49,221 nucleotides of DNA from Oscillospiraceae bacterium (GTDB taxonomy: Bacteria > Bacillota > Clostridia > Oscillospirales > Oscillospiraceae): positions 1 through 49,221 of the forward strand of contig JAFUFT010000005.1 of assembly GCA_017469795.1 (NCBI GenBank), given 5' to 3'. The notes below the pieces were generated by a model. It had not been told where the DNA came from. It saw only the letters and a list, made by a program, of their open reading frames with translations, and did not search any database. The translations under genes and the position numbers were made by a program. Shown here piece after piece: positions 42,862 through 49,221 of this stretch (position 1 is its first letter; every line of letters starts with the position of its first letter).

Positions 42862-42901
42862 ATCATAGCACAAAGATTTCAATTAGTGAAGTATCACTAA
42901 T
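42862..42901 (-). promoter_or_regulatory. Promoter and palindromic operator between DUF6329-like and XRE genes
   Basis: Minus strand: TTCACT at 42885-42890, 17-base spacer, TATGAT at 42862-42867. A perfect palindrome, ATTAGTGA-N4-TCACTAAT (42882-42901), covers the -35 box. It is a likely binding site for the XRE protein encoded at 42959, which would repress the DUF6329-like operon and perhaps itself. Confidence 0.65.
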
Positions 42902-42958
42902 ATCAATTCTGAAAATAGGCTATCATCCAAGTGAGATTACACTTGGAGGCGGGCTGTC

Positions 42959-43201
42959 ATGAACACACAGGAGGCAATTGCCAGACGAATCATACAGCTC
43001 TGCAAAGAACGAGGCATTACGCCAAACAAGCTCAGTACGATATCTGCTGTCCCGCAGGCAACGATCAAGAGCATCCTGAATGGGGAGAGCCAGAATCCCG
43101 GCACGGTCACCATCAAGAAACTGTGCGATGGTCTGGAGATCACCCTGGGAGAGTTCTTCTCCACGCCGGAGTTCGATGCTCTGGAACAGGAAATCCAATA
43201 G
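42959..43201 (+). CDS. Small XRE-family regulator
   Basis: The 80-residue product is almost only a helix-turn-helix domain: AIARRIIQLCKERGITPNKLST, VPQATIKSILNGESQNPGTV, then IKKLCDGLEITLGEFF. It binds DNA as a dimer. RBS GGAGG lies eight bases before the ATG. The palindrome at 42882-42901 is its probable operator. It diverges from the DUF6329-like gene. Confidence 0.9.
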   Translation: MNTQEAIARRIIQLCKERGITPNKLSTISAVPQATIKSILNGESQNPGTVTIKKLCDGLEITLGEFFSTPEFDALEQEIQ

Positions 43202-43317
43202 CAACAAAAAATGCCCAAAGGGACCTTTGATGCAGAGCAATCCTTTTGGGCGTTGATGTATGATGGTGTTTCCCTCTATTCTCTCTGTTCGACAGAAGAT
43301 GCTTTTCATTCCTGTGA

Positions 43318-43412
43318 ATATCCTTGATTTTTGTTTTTAGGAAAAAACGATGATATACGAGATGACAGAAGGGATGGATAAAAACCAAGAATAATATATC
43401 CTTGATTGTTTT
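43318..43412 (+). repeat. Direct repeats ATATCCTTGATT, two right copies
   Basis: Copies at 43318 (ATATCCTTGATTTTTGT) and 43396 (ATATCCTTGATTGTTTT) match the copy at 40581. The 343-base stretch 43202-43544 holds no gene; besides these it has a weak GCCCAAAGG/CCTTTTGGGC hairpin (43213-43251) and the thiT hairpin. Confidence 0.5.
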
Positions 43413-43509
43413 CATATCATGGAGAATTCTAAAATCCAGGATATGTGCAAACCCTTTGATAACAAACAGGTTAATGGTGATTTCATATCGTCAATGTTTT
43501 ATTGGTTCC

Positions 43510-43536
43510 ACCGGGAGAGGAATTGCCTCTCCCGGT
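43510..43536. terminator. Hairpin after thiT
   Basis: An 11-bp perfect stem ACCGGGAGAGG with its complement, loop of five. The T-rich tail is on the plus side, so it may stop plus-strand transcripts better than thiT mRNA. Confidence 0.65.
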
Positions 43537-43544
43537 CTTTGTTT

Positions 43545-44099
43545 TTATTTCAGATCCTCTCCCCGGAGGTACTTGCCCATGGGCTTCCAAAGCAGAGCGA
43601 AGACCACCAGTGTGATCACGATATTCGGCAGCATATAGGCCAGGTTGTACAGCAGGGAATAAAACCAGGGAGAATGCATGGTCATACCGAAAAACTCCTC
43701 CGGCATATACTCGGCCCAGACCGTGGCACCCACCACATAGTGCACCAGGAACCGGGCGAAGCCGCCGATGAGGGTACCGGTAAAGATCCCGCCCTTTTTC
43801 CCGCTGACAAGCCCCGCCAGTCCCAGCGCCGTAAAGGCGACCAGATAGTCCCCCAGAATGGACTGCCAGCCGATGGCGAAGCCGCCGTCAAAGGCAAACT
43901 GGAGTACGCCGAAGGCGAAGGCCGCCAGCAGCCCCTTCCCCAGTCCCCATCGGACCGCGTACAGGATGATGGGTACCATGGCCAGCACCACGGAGCCACC
44001 CCAGGGCATCTCCCAGAGCTTGATCAGACTGAGGACCTGAGCGATGGCCACCATAACTGCACCTTCTGTCAGCGCCCGCAGCGGTGTGCGTTTGTTCAT
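43545..44099 (-). CDS. thiT: Thiamine ECF transporter substrate-binding subunit
   Basis: The 184-residue membrane protein has about six helices and ThiT features: LTEGAVMVAIAQVLSLIKLWEMPWGGSV, FGVLQFAFDGGFAIGWQSILGDY, HYVVGATVWAEYMPE and a YNLAYMLPNIV segment, with the aromatic residues used in thiamine binding. It works with the shared EcfT-EcfA module, which is not in this window. A TPP riboswitch lies directly upstream, confirming thiamine control. RBS GAGGAGG precedes the ATG. Confidence 0.95.
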   Translation of the reverse strand: MNKRTPLRALTEGAVMVAIAQVLSLIKLWEMPWGGSVVLAMVPIILYAVRWGLGKGLLAAFAFGVLQFAFDGGFAIGWQSILGDYLVAFTALGLAGLVSGKKGGIFTGTLIGGFARFLVHYVVGATVWAEYMPEEFFGMTMHSPWFYSLLYNLAYMLPNIVITLVVFALLWKPMGKYLRGEDLK

Positions 44100-44118
44100 A
44101 AAAAAACCTCCTCAAAAA

Positions 44119-44153
44119 GTATTGCCGCATTGCAAACACGGAAGCAATGCGGC
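44119..44153 (-). terminator. Expression-platform terminator of the TPP riboswitch
   Basis: Minus strand: 10-bp stem GCCGCATTGC with its complement, loop of ten, followed by AATACTTTTT just before the thiT ribosome-binding site. Confidence 0.85.
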
Positions 44154-44171
44154 CTCTATTTTGAGAAGCAG

Positions 44172-44252
44172 TCTTTCCCTCCGCCGGTATGATCCGTATC
44201 AGGTTCACGGGTTCCGCGCAAATCGCGCGATCTCAGCCATAGGCACCCCGAA
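44172..44252 (-). promoter_or_regulatory. TPP riboswitch (THI element) controlling thiT
   Basis: Minus strand carries the conserved blocks GGGGTGCC, GGCTGAGAT, GAACCCGTGAACCTGAT and GGATCATACCGGCGGAGGGAA in order and spacing. With thiamine pyrophosphate bound, the downstream terminator (44119-44153) would form and shut off thiT. Confidence 0.97.
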
Positions 44253-44282
44253 GACATCATTATTCACTTTGCGGCTGTGTTC

Positions 44283-44311
44283 ATTGTATCGAAGAACGGC
44301 GCCCCTGTCAA
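44283..44311 (-). promoter_or_regulatory. Promoter of the thiT riboswitch
   Basis: Minus strand: TTGACA at 44306-44311, 17-base spacer, TACAAT at 44283-44288. The -35 box overlaps the stop codon of the rluD-type gene. Confidence 0.75.
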
Positions 44312-45213
44312 CCTGCAGGAGCGCCAAGTTTCCGAAGAATTTCCGTAAAATATTCAGGCAATTCGCATGAGACCGTCACCGGCTCCCCGGTGCGGGGATG
44401 GAGGAACGTCAGCTCCCTGGCGTGCAGGCACTGGGACCCCAGGCCCAGCTCCTTCCCCCGGCCGTAGACCGCGTCCCCCAGGATCGGATGGTTCTGCCAG
44501 GCCAGATGCACCCGGATCTGATGGGTCCTGCCGGTCTCCAGCCTGAGCCGGAGATGGGTATAGCCCGGATACCGGCCGATCACCTCAAAATGGGTCACGG
44601 CAGGCCGGCTGTTTTTTTCCGTGACAGCCATCTTCTTCCGATCCACGGGATGGCGGCCGATGGGGGCGTCGATGGTGCCGGCGTCCGCCCGGATGTTCCC
44701 CACGCAGACGGCCTCGTAGACCCGGGAGAGGGTATGATCCTTGAGCTGCTCTGCCAGAGCCTGGTGGGCAAAGTCATTCTTCGCCACGATCAGCAGCCCG
44801 CTGGTGTCCATGTCGATCCGGTGGACGATCCCCGGCCGCAGGACCCCGTTGATCCCCGAGAGGCTGTCCCGGCAGTGGTACATGAGGCCGTTGACCAAAG
44901 TCCCGCTCCAGTGGCCCGGCGCGGGATGGACCACCAGGCCCTTGGGCTTGTTCAGTATGATCACGTCCCCGTCCTCATACCGGATGTCCAGGGGGATGTC
45001 CTCCGGCAGGATCTCCGGCGGCTCCGGCTCCGGGATCTCGATCTCGATTACATCCCCGGCCCGGGTCCTGTAGTTCTTTTTTGCGGCCTTCCCGCCGATC
45101 CGGACCGCACCGTCCTCCAGCAGCTTCTGCAGGGCGGAGCGGCTCAGTCCCAGATCCCGGGCTGCCAAAAAGGCGTCCAGCCGGACGCCTTCGGTCTCAC
45201 AGAGGATCGTCAT
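44308..45213 (-). CDS. RluD-family 23S rRNA pseudouridine synthase
   Basis: The 301-residue product has an S4 RNA-binding domain at the N-terminus (VRLDAFLAARDLGLSRSALQKLLEDGAV) and the catalytic domain with NKPKGLVVHPAPG, RPGIVHRIDMDTSGLLIVAK (catalytic Asp), TLSRVYEAVC and RLETGRTHQIRVHLA. It converts uridine to pseudouridine in rRNA; the exact site is not assigned. The start at 45213 overlaps the lspA end by 17 bases, as is common for the lspA-rluD pair in Firmicutes. Confidence 0.95.
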   Translation of the reverse strand: MTILCETEGVRLDAFLAARDLGLSRSALQKLLEDGAVRIGGKAAKKNYRTRAGDVIEIEIPEPEPPEILPEDIPLDIRYEDGDVIILNKPKGLVVHPAPGHWSGTLVNGLMYHCRDSLSGINGVLRPGIVHRIDMDTSGLLIVAKNDFAHQALAEQLKDHTLSRVYEAVCVGNIRADAGTIDAPIGRHPVDRKKMAVTEKNSRPAVTHFEVIGRYPGYTHLRLRLETGRTHQIRVHLAWQNHPILGDAVYGRGKELGLGSQCLHARELTFLHPRTGEPVTVSCELPEYFTEILRKLGAPAG

Positions 45214-45685
45214 GGTTTTCCTCCAGTTTCTCTTTGTCCTTGAGTTTGTCGTGCAGGAACCCGAAGTACACGCAGAACCCGATGCCGCCCACCACCACGA
45301 AGATATCCGCCACATTGAAGATGGCGAAGTTCATGAACAGCACCTCAAACATATCCACCACGTATCCGTTCAGCGCCCGGTCGATGAGGTTCCCGACGGC
45401 CCCGGCCACGATCAGCGCCAGCGTCCAGCGGCCAAAGGGGTGGGTGATCTTTCGCGCCAGCAGCACCCACATGGCAAAGACCACAAAGGCCACCGTCAGC
45501 ACCACAAAGAACCACCGGGCCCCGGAGAGCATGGAAAAGGCCGCCCCGGTATTGTGGATGTGGGCCAGACCCAGCACATGGGGGATCATGGGCACCTGTC
45601 CGCCCAGGGGAATGTTCACCCGGACCAGATATTTTACAAGCTGGTCCAGTCCCACCAGCAGCAGGATCACAATGGTCTCGATCAC
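45197..45685 (-). CDS. lspA: Lipoprotein signal peptidase II
   Basis: The 162-residue product has four membrane segments and the aspartyl protease motifs AGAVGNLIDRALNGYVVDMFEV and FAIFNVADIFVVVG with the two catalytic Asp. IHNTGAAFSML is the first conserved block. It cleaves signal peptides of lipoproteins, of which several are encoded in this window. It lies two bases after the transglutaminase lipoprotein and overlaps rluD. Confidence 0.96.
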   Translation of the reverse strand: MIETIVILLLVGLDQLVKYLVRVNIPLGGQVPMIPHVLGLAHIHNTGAAFSMLSGARWFFVVLTVAFVVFAMWVLLARKITHPFGRWTLALIVAGAVGNLIDRALNGYVVDMFEVLFMNFAIFNVADIFVVVGGIGFCVYFGFLHDKLKDKEKLEENHDDPL

Positions 45686-45687
45686 GG

Positions 45688-46890
45688 TCAGTCTCCTTCG
45701 TCTTCCCCGTCCAGCCGGACGGATATTTCATAAAACAGGTCGTTCTGGGAATAGATCACATGGGTCTGGCTGTCGGAGACGCCGCTGCTCCGCAGGGCGT
45801 TCCAGATCCCTTCCTCCGTGAACAGGTCCCACACGGCGTCCTGATAGCTCTCCGGATCCGTAAATCGGACGGAGAACCAGTTCTCTCCCAAACCGGCTGC
45901 TTCTGTCATTTTTTCGGCGTAGCTTTCCGGATCCCAGGATTCCATCTGCCGTCCGGTCTGCACATAGTAGTTATAGGCTGTGGCGGTGCATTCCGGCATC
46001 CGGATGTCGTCGGCGAATACATGGTCCCGGCGGATCTCTTCGTCGGTGATCATGCAGTAGGTGTACTGGATGCTGCTGCCCGGAGTCCCGTCCGGATCCA
46101 CCGGGTCGCCCCAGGTCACGTCCATCTGGTACCAGTCCCCGCCGCAGCGGACCACGTTCCACCCGTGGGCCTCTCCGTCCAGGCCCTCGCCCAGCACCAG
46201 CGTGCAGGGGATCCCCAGCTCGCTCATCAGATACTGGAAGGACCGGGCGTAGCCCGCGCAGGTGGCCCGATGGCTGACCATAGCGCTGACGATGCTCTGG
46301 TCCTCCTCCGAGCGTACATAGTCGGTGGTCTCGATCAGGTACCGGTACACGCCCATGATCTTTTCATAGTCCGTCTGCGCGCCGTCCTGGGAAAGCCGGG
46401 ACAGGCAGGCCGCCGCATACTGCCGGATGTTCTGATGGGCCTCCTGGATCTCCGACAGATCCATGGTATAGGACAGGGTGCATTCGGTCTTGATCGCCAC
46501 CCCCGCCACGGAGGTGGTCAAAAAGGACGCCTTGCCGTCAAACCAGAAATATTCCGGATGGTCGATCCGGATGGCTGTGAGGATCAGCTGGATCTCATCC
46601 TCCTCCACGTCCACCGTGACCGGGGTCTCCTGTCTGGACGCGGCTGCCCGCTCGATCTTGTCGTAGGCAGCCTGGGCATGGACGGAGAGCTGATCCCGGC
46701 CCCAAAGGATCGCAGGGACGCCGTCGGAGTAGAGGGCCGCGTGAAACTCCACCGTCTCCTGACCGCCCGGCTCCGCCCCATAGAGGGCAGAATCCCGCTC
46801 CGGCAGCTCCAGCAGCTGGCTGGCCAGACCGCATCCGCTCAGCAGCCCCAATATGCAAAAAAAGGAAACGAGGCCGGTGAGCCGCTTCAT
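45688..46890 (-). CDS. Lipoprotein with transglutaminase-like domain
   Basis: The 400-residue product has a lipoprotein signal (FFCILGLLSGCG). A transglutaminase-like cysteine-peptidase domain at about 190-290 has Cys in HRATCAGYARSFQYLM, His in GEAHGWNVVR and Asp in YQMDVTWGDP. The domain usually acts as a peptidase or peptide-bond-modifying enzyme at the cell surface. The start at 46890 has GGAGGGG upstream; the frame runs further upstream into the S1 gene without support. It lies two bases before lspA. Confidence 0.9.
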   Translation of the reverse strand: MKRLTGLVSFFCILGLLSGCGLASQLLELPERDSALYGAEPGGQETVEFHAALYSDGVPAILWGRDQLSVHAQAAYDKIERAAASRQETPVTVDVEEDEIQLILTAIRIDHPEYFWFDGKASFLTTSVAGVAIKTECTLSYTMDLSEIQEAHQNIRQYAAACLSRLSQDGAQTDYEKIMGVYRYLIETTDYVRSEEDQSIVSAMVSHRATCAGYARSFQYLMSELGIPCTLVLGEGLDGEAHGWNVVRCGGDWYQMDVTWGDPVDPDGTPGSSIQYTYCMITDEEIRRDHVFADDIRMPECTATAYNYYVQTGRQMESWDPESYAEKMTEAAGLGENWFSVRFTDPESYQDAVWDLFTEEGIWNALRSSGVSDSQTHVIYSQNDLFYEISVRLDGEDEGD

Positions 46891-46912
46891 GGTATCCCCT
46901 CCGAGGAAAACC

Positions 46913-46935
46913 AAAGGCCCGCAAGGCGAGCCTTT
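46913..46935 (-). terminator. Hairpin after the S1-domain gene
   Basis: Stem AAAGGCnCGC with its complement (46913-46922, 46926-46935), loop AAG, followed by GGTTTT on the minus strand. Confidence 0.65.
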
Positions 46936-46951
46936 GATCGGTTGTGTTGAA

Positions 46952-47446
46952 TTACTGACGCCGCTTGCTTTTGGTGCGGTGATCGGAATATGCCTTGATG
47001 GACGAGATCTTGCTGTCCGAATCAGCCATGAACTGTTTGAGCATATCGTCAAAGGACTGCGGCTCTTTGGGAGAGGCGCTGCGGGCTGTGGTCTGCCGGC
47101 GGGCATCGTAGCCGCCGCTGCGCCGCTGGGCGCTGTCTCTGGCGCCGGTATTGTTCCGGTCCTGCCGGGGGCGGTCGCCTCTGCTGTCCTGCCGGGCCGC
47201 TCTGGCGGGCGCTTCTGTGGTTTTCTTGATGGAAAGATTGATCTTTCCGGCCGGGTCGATGGCAATGACCTTGACCTTGACCTCCTGGCCCACGGCAAGG
47301 TATTCATTGATATCGCTGACGTAGGCATGCGCGATCTCCGAAATATGTACCATCCCGGTTTTTCCGCCCTCCAGCGCCACAAAGGCGCCGAACTTGGTGA
47401 TGCCTGTTACCTTTCCTTCTACGATTGCTCCGACTGCAAGCTCCAT
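46952..47446 (-). CDS. S1 RNA-binding domain protein (YabR/GSP13-like)
   Basis: The 164-residue product has one S1 domain (residues 1-75; VGAIVEGKVTGITKFGAFVALEGGKTGMVHISEIA, VGQEVKVKVIAIDPAGKINLSIK). A long Arg/Gln/Asp-rich unstructured tail (about 80-130) and a short C-terminal helix (SFDDMLKQFMADSDSKISSIK) follow. It corresponds to YabR of Bacillus subtilis, which lies next to divIC in the same order. It probably binds RNA or ribosomes. Confidence 0.93.
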   Translation of the reverse strand: MELAVGAIVEGKVTGITKFGAFVALEGGKTGMVHISEIAHAYVSDINEYLAVGQEVKVKVIAIDPAGKINLSIKKTTEAPARAARQDSRGDRPRQDRNNTGARDSAQRRSGGYDARRQTTARSASPKEPQSFDDMLKQFMADSDSKISSIKAYSDHRTKSKRRQ

Positions 47447-47465
47447 ACTAAGGTTTTATCCTCCT

Positions 47466-47756
47466 TTATTTTTGAGACAGTTCCGCGTCTCCGGCGTGCT
47501 CACGGCCCCCGTCGAAAAAGACGATGTCCTCCGGCGCGACCATTCCCCGGCTCCGTGCCCACTGCCGGACGTCTTCATCCGTCATGTTGCGCACGTTCTC
47601 CAGAGCCGAAATCTGGCCGGTGACCCGGGCAAGGCCGGCCCTCATGGACTCCGCCTGCCTTGTCTGAATCATCAGTTCCCCGGCCGTACGGCCGAGGCTC
47701 AGCGCCAGATAGATCCCGAGCACCGCCGCCAGGAGCCGCCCGGCTCCCCGCGTCAT
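47466..47756 (-). CDS. divIC: Septum formation initiator (DivIC/FtsL family)
   Basis: The 96-residue product has one N-terminal membrane helix (LLAAVLGIYLALSLG) and a coiled-coil outer part (IQTRQAESMRAGLARVTGQISALEN), ending with an EDVRQWARSRGMV segment and a short tail. This is the DivIC/FtsB-type topology needed for septum assembly. The start at 47756 has AAGGAG upstream and overlaps the yabQ stop (ATGA). The longer frame upstream reads through yabQ and is rejected. Assignment rests on topology and gene order more than residue identity. Confidence 0.85.
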   Translation of the reverse strand: MTRGAGRLLAAVLGIYLALSLGRTAGELMIQTRQAESMRAGLARVTGQISALENVRNMTDEDVRQWARSRGMVAPEDIVFFDGGREHAGDAELSQK

Positions 47757-48208
47757 CGCCGCATCTCCTTGATCCTGCGGGATTTTTCTGCCCAAAGCAC
47801 GTTTTTTATTGTACCCCATTTCCACGAAGATGGAAAGAGTTTTTTTGCAAGTTTTCGCAAAAAAACCACACTTTTTTTCACCGTTCGCCGGATTATCCCG
47901 CATCCTCTGCCGATCCCCCGCAGAAAACGCCGCCACTGCCGCAGGATCGGAGGGCTAACCGTCACAAAATATGCCCCCGCGCCAAGGAACACGCCCAGGC
48001 ATTGATAGAGCCGCAGGCCCCGGGTGTAGACCGCGGTCAGGCACATGCTCAGAAGGAACGCCAGTGAGAACAGCATGTCCACCGGAACAGTCAGCCGGGG
48101 CTTTTCCCGGCGGACGCCCCGGCCCAGATCATAGAGGAAGCCCAGCCCGATCCCCAGCAGCGCCGCCCAGAGAAACTCCATCCCCTGGCGGCCCGGATCC
48201 ACCATCAT
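47753..48208 (-). CDS. yabQ: Spore cortex biosynthesis membrane protein YabQ
   Basis: The 151-residue product has about four membrane segments and the YabQ start pattern FLWAALLGIGLGFLYDLGRGVRR, then DMLFSLAFLLSMCLTAVYTRGLRLYQCLGVFLGAGAYF, with a basic cytoplasmic tail. YabQ localises to the forespore membranes and is needed for cortex formation. It is coupled to yabP (ATGA overlap) and divIC. Confidence 0.92.
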   Translation of the reverse strand: MMVDPGRQGMEFLWAALLGIGLGFLYDLGRGVRREKPRLTVPVDMLFSLAFLLSMCLTAVYTRGLRLYQCLGVFLGAGAYFVTVSPPILRQWRRFLRGIGRGCGIIRRTVKKSVVFLRKLAKKLFPSSWKWGTIKNVLWAEKSRRIKEMRR

Positions 48209-48489
48209 CGGAACAGCCGGGCCAGGAAGCTCTCCCGGGTCTGGCGGTTCTCCTCGTAGACCAGGCTGTCCACATCCCCGGAGATCCGGATCCGTCCCGC
48301 CTCCAGGTCCAGCTGCTCCACATGCAGCTCCCTGCCCCGGAGGATCAGCGTGCCCTGGCTGGTCTCCAGCGCCGCCGCCCCCTCGTCAAAGCTCACCACG
48401 TCCACGACTCCCGACACGGACAGCTTTCGCCGTCCCTCCAGGCTCAGTGCGTGATTCACCGCCAGCGCAGCATCCTCCTTGATTGTCAT
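48205..48489 (-). CDS. yabP: Sporulation protein YabP
   Basis: The 94-residue product has the YabP/YqfC fold pattern: HALSLEGRRKLSVSGVVDVVSFDEGAAALETSQGTLILRG, LHVEQLDLEAGRIRISGDVDSLVYEE. It heads the yabP-yabQ-divIC-S1 cluster, which is conserved in spore formers and transcribed in the mother cell. The ATG at 48489 has GGGAG upstream; an in-frame GTG at 48498 is less likely. No clear sigma-E promoter was assigned. Confidence 0.93.
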   Translation of the reverse strand: MTIKEDAALAVNHALSLEGRRKLSVSGVVDVVSFDEGAAALETSQGTLILRGRELHVEQLDLEAGRIRISGDVDSLVYEENRQTRESFLARLFR

Positions 48490-48558
48490 CTCTCCCACGC
48501 TCCCCGTATCAGTCTCATAAGAGCATATTCGGGCTCCGGGAAATTTATGCAGGAAAAA

Positions 48559-48587
48559 TTGACAAGTACGGAAAATCGTTGTAGAAT
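48559..48587 (+). promoter_or_regulatory. Promoter of the right-hand T-box leader
   Basis: TTGACA at 48559-48564, 17-base spacer, TAGAAT at 48582-48587. Confidence 0.75.
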
Positions 48588-48593
48588 AAGGAC

Positions 48594-48836
48594 AACGCAG
48601 AGATGGCGCAGCAGTACCGGGATTTCCTCTGCTTCAGAGAGCGGGCCGTCGGCTGAAAGCCCGCGCAGAAGGCCCCGGGAAGGACAGCGCCGGAGCGGGC
48701 GTATAAGGCATTTCCGCCGAAATCGCAGGGAACCCCACCACACGGGGCAAAAGGGCGAGCGATCGCCGAAATTGGGTGGCACCACGAAGCAGTATGCTCT
48801 CGTCCCATGTCGGGCGGGGGTGTTTTGTTTTTTGCA
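48594..48836 (+). promoter_or_regulatory. T-box riboswitch without a gene in the window
   Basis: It contains AGAGAGCGGGCC with a hairpin (GGCTGAAAGCCCGC, about 48650-48664), the T-box sequence GGGTGGCACCACG (about 48774-48786), and a G/C-rich hairpin ending TGTTTTGTTTTTT. The specifier was not determined. No reading frame follows on the plus strand up to the window end (49221), where hairpin-rich repeat DNA takes over. Confidence 0.88.
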
Positions 48837-48847
48837 CCGGAACGGCA

Positions 48848-49221
48848 GATCGGAGTTTGTAAAGCTTTTTTATTCCCTCCGGGGGCCTACTTCTGCCCTG
48901 CCAGAAGTAGGCAAGAGCAGCCAAAGGGCCTTGCCCTTTGGAATCCCGTCCGCGTGACATGACTCGTTACGCCGTCGGGCGCTCGGAAGATAATCTGTGG
49001 TCGCCGCTTGACTCCGTGAGCGGCTGTAGGTTGGCCTCCACCTCGTTTCGGGTAGGACCGACAAGGAGTGCCTGCCGTCGCGCCTTGGGATGCATCCCTG
49101 AGCGTGGAAACGAAACGGCGTACAGATCGGTAGCGGCGGCGAGCGAGCCGGTAGCGAGCCGTCCGCAGGCACGCTGCCAGTCGAGTGCTCGAGCCCGCGC
49201 AGTTTGTCCCCGGCGCCGGGG
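48848..49221. repeat. Hairpin-rich repeat region related to the palindromic element (copy C)
   Basis: It begins with AGATCGGAGTTTGT, matching the left ends of copies A and B, then TTTTATTCCCTCCGGG. It contains two perfect hairpins: GCCTACTTCTG with its complement (48885-48912) and CCAAAGGGC with its complement (48921-48941). Near 49100-49120 the inner block GAGCGTGGAAACGAAACGG of the element reappears, followed by ACAGATCGG. It may be a longer form or an interrupted copy. No gene is seen here. Confidence 0.6.

Noticed and set aside
47756..47936. Extended N-terminus for the DivIC-like protein
   Set aside because: It reads through the coding sequence of yabQ. The ATG at 47756 has AAGGAG and the usual ATGA coupling.
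1..49221. tRNA or rRNA genes
   Set aside because: No cloverleaf with a CCA-type end or rRNA core sequence was noticed by eye. A covariance search would be needed to exclude them fully.

Overview
The window looks like chromosomal DNA from a GC-rich, spore-forming Firmicute, most likely an Oscillospiraceae-type gut clostridium. The evidence is the yabP-yabQ-divIC-S1 sporulation and division cluster, three T-box leaders, a TPP riboswitch in front of thiT, sigma-A promoters with near-consensus boxes, SLH-anchored lysozyme, and strong G/C third-position bias in most genes. No rRNA, tRNA or CRISPR array was seen. The genus is inference.

Left part (1-9.7 kb), nearly all on the minus strand: a T-box-led GNAT acetyltransferase cut by the window edge; a large secreted beta-helix protein; a lysozyme-SLH gene followed by a PIN/NYN-like protein carrying an Arg-Ser tract; then a tight six-gene run (Mrp-like ATPase, PflA-like radical SAM, alpha/beta hydrolase, gamma-carbonic anhydrase, ferredoxin-nitroreductase, DUF1653) whose genes overlap or lie within about 20 bases of each other. 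Its promoter diverges from that of an RumA-type 23S rRNA methyltransferase.

From 11.1 to 15.7 kb is a decayed mobile element. It starts at the 3' end of the rumA-type gene and carries a broken tandem triplet of serine recombinases, an in-frame recombinase-PAP2 chimera, a truncated XRE regulator and one intact large serine recombinase in the opposite orientation. Housekeeping genes resume with folA-thyA (minus), a DEAD-box helicase and dprA (plus), a dicarboxylate symporter divergent from an AraC regulator, and a second beta-helix protein, this one a lipoprotein.

From 24.3 to 31.9 kb (minus): an FMN-binding protein; a PTS-like EIIC-EIIA protein that lacks EIIB and the phosphoryl-accepting EIIA histidine, translationally coupled to a membrane HAMP-PP2C phosphatase; alr; a lipoprotein; nnrE/nnrD; and a DUF6106 protein. 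From 32 to 40.5 kb (plus): T-box-pheS-pheT, gdhA, a PAP2 phosphatase (minus) and an old-yellow-enzyme family reductase with a collagen-like Gly-Pro-Gly insert. From 40.5 to 43.5 kb is an AT-richer accessory patch with a repeat protein derived from zinc ribbons, a DUF6329-like gene and a small XRE regulator with a palindromic operator. From 43.5 to 48.5 kb (minus): thiT with TPP riboswitch, an rluD-type gene, lspA, a transglutaminase lipoprotein, an S1-domain protein, divIC, yabQ and yabP. The window ends in a third T-box with no gene after it, followed by hairpin-rich repeat DNA.

The most unusual signals are the phosphorylation-dead PTS-like protein coupled to a PP2C phosphatase, a family of ~112-bp palindromic elements sitting just downstream of T-box or other terminators, the Gly-Pro-Gly insert in a cytosolic flavoenzyme, and the zinc-ribbon repeats that have lost most metal ligands.
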